From contig OY997591.1 of the NCBI GenBank assembly GCA_963921825.1, positions 55,219,031 to 55,283,030 on the forward strand: a DNA stretch of 64,000 nt, given 5' to 3'. The notes below the pieces were generated by a model that saw nothing but the letters and a program-made list of their open reading frames with translations, had not been told where the DNA came from and did not search any database. Source of the DNA: Erodium maritimum (Eukaryota > Streptophyta > Magnoliopsida > Geraniales > Geraniaceae). Position numbers and translations under genes: made by a program. Positions 56,454-64,000 of the stretch are shown piece after piece; position 1 is the stretch's first letter; each line of letters opens with the position of its first letter.

Positions 56454-57408
56454 GGGAAAATTTCAATTTAATACCCTGGGAAACATTTATTTGCAGTATA
56501 GTACCCTAGCTTGTTTTTTTTTTCATTTTAATACCATGGAAAACATTTATTTTCACTATCATACCCAACCGTTAACTTTCCATCCAAAATGGATGGAAAA
56601 TAGTCATGTGTTTTGCACATGACATTGGTTTTTCAAAAAATAGCAAAAACACCCTTCAACCTTTGATTTTTTAAATATATAAAAATTATTTTTTATAAAA
56701 AAATTTTGAAATAAAATATAATTTTTTGAAATATATAAAAATATGTTTTTGTAATATATAAAAAAATGATTTTATTTTTTTAAAAATAAATCTGATTTTT
56801 TGAATTATATACAAATATTATTTTTGAAATATATAAAAACTGATATTTTTAAATATTTTTTGAAATAAAATCTAATTTTTTTAAATATATAAAAAAAACT
56901 AAATTTATTTTGTTTTAAAATAAATATGAAATTTTTAATTATATAAAAATATTATCATGAAATATATAAAAATTTATTTTTTTTAAATATATTTTGAAAT
57001 AAAATATTTTTTTTTGAAAACATATAAAAATCTTTTTTTAATATATAAAAACTGTTTTTAAAATATTTTGAATTTATATAAAAATATGACTTTTGAAATA
57101 TATATGATTTTTTGAATTTATATAAAAATATGATTTTTGAAATATATAAAAACTGACTTTTTAAATATTTTTTGAAGTAAAATTAGTTTTTTGAAATATA
57201 TAAAAATTTGATTTTTAGTGGTTGGTTTTGAAAATTTGATTGGTCTCAAGGTGTATTTTGGACTTTTCATCTATTTTGGAAGGAAAGTTAACTGTTCGGT
57301 ATGAAAGTGAAAATAAATGTTTGCCAGTGTATTAAAATGCAAAAAAAAACAAGCATGGGTATTATACTGCAAATAAATGTTTGTCAGAGTATCAAATTGA
57401 AAATTTCC
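56454..57408. mobile_element. Foldback (Mutator-like) element 2, copy b, inside the transposase pseudogene
   Basis: Same family as 38534-39431: left end GGGAAAATTTCAATTTAATA, arms with AACCGTTAACTTTCCATCC and CATCCAAAATGGATGG, AT-rich centre with repeated AATATATAAAAA motifs. Candidate 9-bp duplication TTATATTTT (56445-56453) against TTACAATTT (57409-57417), 7 of 9 matching. Copies a and b differ mainly in the AT-rich centre. Confidence 0.85.
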
Positions 57409-57487
57409 TTACAATTTAAAGGTGAATGAAGCGTGTAAATTTCCCAGGATGCTTGGTAGTCTTGACTGCATGCATTGAGAGTGGATG

Positions 57488-60194
57488 TGTCACGCCCCAA
57501 ATCCGGTTTTGACCGTACTCGAGACGTGAACTTAAAACAATAATAAATAAAGCGGTTAATAATGAAAAAGGTTCTCAAATAACAATTTTAATGCTCCGAA
57601 AATCCACACGAGTCAACAGCTCGGTAAAAATACACGTAGTAAAAGAGTTCAAACAACAGTACGTCTCTAGACAAGCTAGCCTAGGACCCTCGGAAGCTCC
57701 CAAGCATCGAGCATCCGGCTAGTACGAATCCCGCTCAAGACCTGAAACACAACAAGGTAAGGGGTGAGCTTTCGCTCAGTAGGAAAAGTAGTTAAGGTTA
57801 TGAACATCAGTTCAATACCACGAGTAACCGTCCAAATAGGGCATACTAGCAAAGCGTAACTATCAACGACGCCCACGGGACAAGTACCAACCACCCATCA
57901 CCCTCGTAAGATCAAAATCACAAATAATACAACGCATAAGGCCAATCAGCACGCACAACACACACATCAGAACAAGACGTAACTTAGTACAACCAGTCCC
58001 AACAACACCGGCTGTCGCAGCCGCTCCATTTATATCGTACCGGAACACAAAGCATCGGTCCCGACATCTTCTCGTCACGTAGAATCGGGGTAACATCCCA
58101 GACCAGAAATCCCTCAATCGGACGTCTTCTTATCACGTAGAATCAGGGCCTCACGCATACCGGACCGACACATACCTCGGTCGTACGCCTTCCCGGACCA
58201 CATAGCATCGGGGTAATGGTTAAACCGTCCTCATCCTCCACACTCTACACTGGCATGCTCGCTCAGTGTAGGTATCCTATCGGACCCGCGTCCTCTTGGA
58301 ACACGCATCACAAGCCATAGTTCGACCACAGTGTACCAACCGAGCCAACTTCCCATAACACACAAATCGGTCTATCACTCACCCGATCATATCACAACCA
58401 AGGATTCACATCACATCAAACACGGCACACTCGCCCACACATAGCCACAACATACTACACCGAGTATATCTTAACATGTTTCTTAATCTTATCGACACTA
58501 AGTCACACATCATGCATCTCAATTCAAGATCATGGCATCAATCAACACGCAACCCTAAGGCTCGACATGGCCATTCTACCAGCACGACAATTTCCCAAGA
58601 ATTGAAAGCGATTAAACTAGTGAATCACATCCTACATGCACACTAAGACTCGTCCGGTTATTAAAGTAATTGAAAGCGGTTATTCTAGTGAATCACATCC
58701 TATATCCGAACTAGGACCTTTCCGGTTATTATTTACATGAATACTAGTAACTTTCCACAATCGAACCGGTATTCGCTATGATCCCTACCTCCGAAATAAT
58801 CAACGATCAACTCCTAGCTGCTGACGTCTTGGCTCGCTTCCTCCTCCACTTCACGATGTCCTCGGGTCTCCTCCTCCGTCGATCTCGGATCCGAAGCCTT
58901 GGATCCCAAATAAATACTCGAGTCAAAACTAATTTAGTTGCGATAAGAACGAGAAATAACTGAATTAAGTCTGAAAGTCCAACATAGGCCAAAACGGGAT
59001 ATGGGTCGAAAAGAGGCCCAATTCATAAGGCCCACTGACCCAGAATCCGACCCGGCCCGTGCCCCGAACTGGCCCGATACCTGACCCGAACCGCACCACA
59101 GACCGGACCGGAACCAGACCCGGCACGTGCCATAGACCGGCTCGGAACCAGGCATGGTCCGCGCAGCGCATCGGCTGGGAACCAGACACGGTCCGCGCAG
59201 CGTGCCGTGCCGCGACCAAGCCCGTTCCGTGCCGGAACCTGGCCCGTTCCGGGCAGCGTTCCGTGCCGGAACCTGACCCTCTCCGTATTCCGTTCCGTGC
59301 CAAACTAGAGCCCTTCTTCTCCAACTCTTTTTCTGCGAAAACCCTCTCTAAACCTCCATTGATGAATCCTTAAAACTCCCAAAATAGACCCAAAGCTTCA
59401 GCAATTCAATACCCACAAAGGGGTTTCATCAAAGCTACTTAAATCCCAACTAAAACCAATAATCTAACTCATTTTCTTCCTCAAAAATCATCATCCACCA
59501 TTAAAGCTTCAAACTCCAACCATGTTCTTCATTTTCCCTCAAACCCGTGAACCATAATTCACCAAAAACGAAAAAGAGTTAGATGATTACCTTGGAAATG
59601 GAGTGTAGAAGAAGAATCTCTTGTTTTTGAAGAGATTTGAGTAGAAACCAAACTCAAAATGTATCATTTTCCTCCTTTCTTCCTCCTCAAGCTTCTAAGC
59701 TTTTCTCTCCCTTTTTCTCTTTCTAAAAATTCAGCCAACAATGGTCAAATGAGCTGAATTCTTGTCATTTTAGTGCTTTTAACCCAATTATGAAAGTTCC
59801 CAAAAAAACCTTTTTTCTCTTAACTCCTCAATTTCAACAACCAAGGGTAAGAATGTCAAGACACAACCATTTCTTCCCTTCCAAGAAAATAAGGACACAT
59901 GTCCAAGTGGGGACCACTACTACTCAGTTAAATTCCAGCACAATACTTTATCGGATTTTAGCTCTTAATCGGACTGCGGTTTGACCGAAAAGACTCCAGG
60001 TTGACTTTACCCAATATTACAGTCAACGAAAAGGAAACGGCCCAACTAAGCTAACCGTGATGACAGCTAAGCTTTTTGGGCCCCGAAAAGGTCCCGCATG
60101 ACTCTCGGAGTCATCAGTTGACTTTTTCGGCAAAAATTCAACTCTTGCCGAAAACCTCTGGTTCGACCGGGATCGACCAGGGGCGGTTCTTACA
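57488..60194 (-). mobile_element. Solo LTR of Ty3 family 2, 2.71 kb
   Basis: TGTCACGCCCC..GGCGGTTCTTACA with perfect flanking GGATG (57483-57487, 60195-60199). It contains the family's ATCGGGG/TCTTCCCGG blocks (58040-58210). A distinctive array of CCGGxxCGGAACCAGxC-like units lies at 59085-59285, absent from the copy at 19845. It sits precisely within the transposase reading frame between the first and second catalytic motifs. Confidence 0.92.
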
Positions 60195-60639
60195 GGATGA
60201 ATTGACCAACGAATTTGAGATACTCACGTTCAAGGAGGAATCACGGGAACAGAAAATCGTGGTTCTCAAGGCCGTTGCCACGCGAGACTTATGGATTTGA
60301 CACTCGTTCTTTGGCATGGTTGGTTCCAATACAGACTTAGTCGTGCTTAACCATTCCAGGTTGTTCGCGGACATCAACAATGGTTTGGCAACCACAGTTC
60401 CAATACATGTTAAATGGTCACCAGTACACACTTCCGTAATATCTTGTTGATGGTATTTATCGTTCTTGGACAGTTTTGTGAAAACAATCCCATTGGCTCA
60501 GCGGCCGAAACACAAGAAATATGTAGAACTCTAAGAAGCTTGAAGAAAGGATGTGGAACGCGTATTTGGATCCCTCCATTCTCAGTTTCACATTATCACA
60601 TTATCACTCAGCCAATCGAATGTAGATGCCTTCTTCTCT

Positions 60640-61230
60640 CGGCATGTGTTGAACACAGAGATCAATAAACTATCTATCAGTGTAGGAGCAAAATTCCATG
60701 ACTGCACCTTAGAGGGAGAAACAATGAATCAAGAAATAAACGATATAGTTTTATTGCAATTTTGTCTTTTCTGTTGCAGTTGATCGGAGATCTCGTCTAT
60801 TCTATAATTGAGAATTATAGCTTAAATCAATTCGTGATGTTAAGAAACGAGTAGTAATTCGATTGGATCATGTGTTGCTATTTGTAATAGTAAATTTACC
60901 ATGCAAAATAATGAGTTTCCATCTCATTTAGTAGTGTGCACAAGTAATCATCTTCACCTGTTACTATTTTATTACAATTGAATAGACAAAATGACATTTG
61001 TATTACTTTTCCAAGTATTTACATCAGCTGTTACACGTCATTGATGTCTACTGAAGTTCTACATAAAGAAATAAGACAGCATAAAAAGACCATAAAGCAC
61101 ACAAAATCACAACCTACATTAGACCGTCAAGATAAAAGATCAACTCCTGCCCCTCTCTTTCTTCCATCTTTTTTTTTCTCCTTTCTTGCTATATCCTTTG
61201 ATTTCTTTATAGATATATATTCTGAAAATA
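60640..61230. other. AT-rich spacer between the transposase relic and the P450 gene
   Basis: Probably includes the decayed 3' end of the Harbinger copy (60640-60790). No other gene or repeat is recognised. Confidence 0.4.
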
Positions 61231-61236
61231 TTTATT
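61231..61236 (-). terminator. Candidate polyadenylation signal of the CYP78A gene
   Basis: AATAAA on the minus strand, 8 nt after the stop codon at 61244, in an A/T-rich stretch. That is close to the stop for a plant gene, so one of the other A-rich motifs further downstream may be used instead. Confidence 0.35.
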
Positions 61237-61243
61237 TTTGTTT

Positions 61244-62920
61244 TTAACTTATTGAGGCACTCTTACGTCGGGGGTTCAAATTAACAGTCAAGGGTTTTTC
61301 CATCTCGCACGAAAGTTTTAACACTTCAGAGAGGTCAACAGTATCTATAGATGACCACTCGTAGTCGTGTAATAACGATGCTATCCAAAAGTTGACTGTT
61401 GTCAAACCAAGGGCCTTCCCTGGACAGGTTCGTCGGCCGGAGCCAAATGGTGCGAGTCGCAAGTCCGAGCCTAGCACGGAGAACTCTACCTCGTTTTGTT
61501 TGGCAACGAACCTCTCCGGCATAAACATATGCGGATTGACCCATACTTGTGGGTCCCGCGAAATGGCCCACATGTTCACCATAGCAGTTGTGCCTGCAGG
61601 CACGTGATAACCATCAACGGTCGTGTCAGTAATGGCCAAACGAGCCCACGACAACAATGGGCCGGGCGGATGCACCCTCAACACCTCCTTCACCACCGCT
61701 TGGAGGTATATCAGGGATTCCACGTCGGCCTCGGAAACCGCACGCGACCTACCAACAACCTTATCGAGCTCCTCTTGGACTAGGGATTGCACATCTGGGT
61801 GAAGCACCATTCTTGCAAGTATCCATTCCATTAAAACCGCAACTGTATCGGTCCCCCTAAATATCATTTCCTAAAACAAAACCAACGAGATTATTTTAGT
61901 TTTTTTTTTATTGAAGAAAAATATACATTCATATAATATAATAAAATTAAGATTTGTTACCCATAGAACGGCGATCATGTCCGAATCGGATAGCTTGTCG
62001 GGAGCTTGAAGGGAGAGTAAGACGTCAACAAAATCCCGGTTCGTAGCGGCGGGTTGGGCTCGGTGATCGGCGATTATCCGGCTCACGAACCGGTTCACTT
62101 TGGGGACAAGTTTGGAGCACCTGAGCCGGACCTTTTGTGGGTCCAAATCAGCAAGCCAGGTGAGATGGTCGGACCAATTGAGTGTGCCGAGGAGGTCGTA
62201 GCCTTGGTCAACAAGACCTTTCAGCTCTTCCACTTCACCACTAGAAGAATCCTCCAGTCCGTACATGCGTCCAAAGACAGAGCACATCATGTTGCTCAAT
62301 GAAGCTCGCTTCAGCACCTGGCGGACGGCGAAACCGCCAGGTTGTTCCTGACGACGGCCCAGCAGGCGGAGCATCTGGGCGGCGATGTCCTGGCGCTGGG
62401 GCTCGGACGCCTTGATCTGTTTCGGGCAAAAGAGGTGGGTGGCGGCGATACGGCGGAGCGTGCGCCAGTAGACACCGTAGGGGGCGAAGCCGATGGCGCG
62501 GTTGAACATGAGGCTGTAGGCGGACTCCTTGATGGGGCGGTCGGCGAAGACTGAGCTGTTGAGGATTTCGCGGGCGACGTCGGGGTTGCAGGTGACAATC
62601 ACGCGGGTGTTGCCGAGGCTGAAGGCCATGAGGCGCTTGGCGGCGGAGGCCTCCGCCTGGGCGGCGATCCGGCGGTGGGCCAAATGGGTCATCAAGCTCA
62701 TGCTCCCGATGACGGGCAGACCCCGAGGACCAGGAATGGGGTTGCGGAGGCGGAGGCGGCCCCAGGCGGGACCGCCTGGGTGGAGCCAGTAGAAGAAGGT
62801 GAAGAAGAGGCAGGGGAGAGCTACGATGAGGAGGGAATAGGCCATGTTTTGCTGGGTAAAAGCAGAGCATTTGGAGGCGAGGGCGAAAACCCAGAGGCTC
62901 TCAATGTGACTTGTTGTCAT
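61244..62920 (-). CDS. CYP78A: Cytochrome P450, CYP78A family (CYP78A6/A9-like), two exons
   Basis: Exon 1 is 62920-61961 and exon 2 is 61870-61244, joined across a 90-bp GT-AG intron (61871-61960). The product is 528 residues, normal for CYP78A. It has a hydrophobic N-terminal ER anchor (about 27-47), proline hinge PIPGPRG (61-67), I-helix FRGTDT (324-329), K-helix EVLR (382-385), PERF (438-441) and heme loop [10 protein letters not shown] with Cys469 as the iron ligand. The intron lies just before the I-helix, between AVLW and EMIFRGTD, in phase 0. CYP78A enzymes (KLUH, EOD3 and relatives in Arabidopsis) are monooxygenases of unknown substrate that promote organ, seed and fruit growth. The start at 62920 is preferred over Met26 because the first 25 residues are part of the conserved N-terminus. 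No lesion is seen, so it is likely functional. The exact paralogue (A6, A8 or A9) cannot be fixed by eye. Confidence 0.96.
61871..61960 (-). other. Intron of the CYP78A gene
   Basis: Donor GTAACA after CTATGG, acceptor TTTTGTTTTAG before GAAATG, AT-rich interior. Length 90 bp. Read-through would end exon 1 with an unrelated hydrophobic tail, so splicing is required for the heme-binding half. Confidence 0.95.
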
Positions 62921-62983
62921 GGTTGGGATTTGGGTATTGGAATTGGTTTGGTTTCTGGGTGATAAAGTGGTGTGGATTGGGGG

Positions 62984-62992
62984 TTTATATAG
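62984..62992 (-). promoter_or_regulatory. TATA box of the CYP78A gene
   Basis: Minus strand CTATATAAA, 64 bp upstream of the start codon, in otherwise C/T-rich sequence. Places the transcription start at roughly 62950-62960 with a very short leader. Confidence 0.75.
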
Positions 62993-62999
62993 GGAGGTG

Positions 63000-63617
63000 G
63001 GGGAGGCAGAGAGATCGTTTTTATTCCTAAAAAATATTAAAAGTAACGGTCTTGTTGTGTATACAGTTTAGCGGTGATCGTAGATCCCAAGTGAAAATAA
63101 AAGTAATTTGGGGAAGGAGAAAGTTACAGAGCTGCGCCGCCATTGATGGATGACGATAGGTGAGGAAATGGCTACCTTATAGGGCGCGCTTTTGCCACAC
63201 GCTCCCATTCAACCGTACGCATACGGTCTTATTCACTTGATTAGTGTATTATGTATGCTTCGCCATTTACCGTACTTACCCTCTCTTTCGACAACTTCAT
63301 TCTTTTTTTTTTAACACGTGATCACGAAAAGATAGACAAGGATGTAACAACCATGATTAACTAATAGACCGGAGTATTTACTTAACAAACACAAGGTTTA
63401 TATTTTCGATCAAATTTAAAAACATTTTACAGTCGTGCACAATTCTTCTTAAAAGAGAGGCTAAGACAATATTATCCAAAGTCTGAGTTTTCTACGATCA
63501 AAGCATCCAAATGGATAGTCACTCCAAAGAGATTCTCAATCTTCACCCATTGAAGTGCATGACGAATATTCATAGCTTCTACCGTAGGAGGAGATAAATC
63601 ACCTGCATAAGATCTAT
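63000..63617. promoter_or_regulatory. Proximal upstream region of the CYP78A gene
   Basis: About 620 bp between the TATA box and the next LTR. No gene or complete repeat is recognised. It is bounded distally by an LTR in the opposite orientation to the gene, so the repeat-free promoter is short. No specific operator or hormone element is claimed. Confidence 0.4.
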
Positions 63618-64000
63618 TATAAGAACCGCCCCCAGTCGATCTTGGTCGAACCGGTGGTTTTTGACGAAAGTTGACTTCCCACCGGAAAAGTCAACCGATG
63701 ACTCCGGGAGTCATTCAGAACCTTTTCGGGACCCAACAAGCTTAGCCGTCGTTACGTTATCTTAGTTGGGTCGTTTCCTTTCAAACGGCTGTATTTGTGA
63801 AAAAGTCAACCCGGGGTCAATTTCGGTCAAATCAAGAGTCTTAAGGATTAAATCATTTGAGCTGGATTTATTTGGGTAGAAGTGGTCCCCAAATGGACAC
63901 ATGTTCATGGTGGCTTGGAAGGGAAGAAATGGGTGAGATTTGACCAAATTACCCCATGTGAGCCAATGAAGGAGAGAGGGAGCAAGAGGGGCATTTTAGA
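63618..64000 (+). mobile_element. 5' start of a Ty3 family-2 LTR, cut by the window edge
   Basis: TATAAGAACCGCCCCC at 63618 corresponds to TGTAAGAACCGCC in the sister copies, with the terminal G changed to A. The following AAAGTCAACCGATGACTCC, AACAAGCTTAG and GTGGTCCCCAAATGGACACATG blocks match 50893-51200. Orientation is plus; the rest is outside the window. Confidence 0.85.

Larger units (their letters stand above)
55925..60640 (+). pseudogene. PIF/Harbinger transposase, broken by two insertions and point lesions
   Basis: A second Harbinger-type transposase, on the plus strand. It starts at ATG 55925 (MANNSDANEWRLEKMLEE), has a stop near 56012, and continues with KRDREVANERLMRDYFN and FHRRFRMPKELFIRILRALEDHDA to 56221. 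Frameshifted text resembling CYGIATNGLDEYLKIGES follows to about 56450. A foldback element interrupts it (56454-57408). Then the first catalytic motif MLGSLDCMH (57448-57474) is cut from the rest by a solo LTR (57488-60194). Afterwards come VVLKAVATRDLWI, FFGMVGSNTDL-like text with the second Asp, FVKTI, and finally KDVERVFGSLHSQFHII with the catalytic Glu near 60553. A long-dead copy, related to but clearly diverged from 49414-50651. Confidence 0.82.

Noticed and set aside
62241-62962. Several open frames of 70-209 codons overlapping CYP78A exon 1 in other frames and on the plus strand
   Set aside because: Shadows caused by the high GC content of the P450 exon; the minus-strand frame with conserved P450 motifs is the real one.

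Overview
The window is plant nuclear DNA, most likely from a eudicot with a repeat-rich genome. The evidence is Ty3 chromovirus LTR elements with initiator-methionine tRNA primer sites, plant L1-type LINEs, PIF/Harbinger and Mutator-like DNA elements, and one plant-specific cytochrome P450 of the CYP78A family. The sequence alone does not fix the species. Everything except the P450 gene is transposon or transposon-derived, or unassigned spacer.

Layout. 1-3.3 kb: two truncated LTRs, a foldback DNA element (994-1490) and an 839-bp non-LTR insertion with a 15-bp target duplication. 3.3-22.8 kb: one minus-strand LINE ORF1 remnant (DUF4283 and zinc knuckle) that appears split by three LTR insertions: a non-autonomous LTR element (3740-16964), a solo LTR (17363-19132) and a second solo LTR (19845-21976). 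The non-autonomous element carries a nearly full-length RRM-type LINE (4165-11016) inside one of its LTRs. 22.8-24 kb: AT-rich spacer. 24.3-36.2 kb: a complete but disabled 11.9-kb Ty3 chromovirus on the minus strand with a 5-bp duplication, sitting in another degraded probable LINE that ends near 37.45 kb. 37.7-39.4 kb: two adjacent foldback elements, each with a perfect 9-bp duplication. 39.6-41.9 kb: solo LTR. 42-48.9 kb: spacer and further LINE remnants. 48.9-60.8 kb: two PIF/Harbinger transposase genes pointing away from each other. Between them lies a Ty3 element (50893-55728) whose interior is inverted relative to its ends. The right-hand transposase is broken by a foldback element and a solo LTR. 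61.2-63 kb: an apparently intact two-exon CYP78A gene on the minus strand with a TATA box. 63.6-64 kb: the start of another LTR.

Most boundaries rest on exact target-site duplications read directly from the sequence (ATCCC, TTCCT, GCTTC, TTGTA, CGCGC, GGATG, two 9-mers, a 12-mer and a 15-mer), so the insertion order can be reconstructed. No operon, CRISPR, phage, rRNA or tRNA locus was seen. The only host gene likely to matter for phenotype is the CYP78A gene. The most unusual structures are the inverted-interior Ty3 element, an in-frame TAG shared by two separate Ty3 integrase regions, and a non-autonomous LTR element whose only recognisable coding remnant is one zinc knuckle plus a coiled coil.
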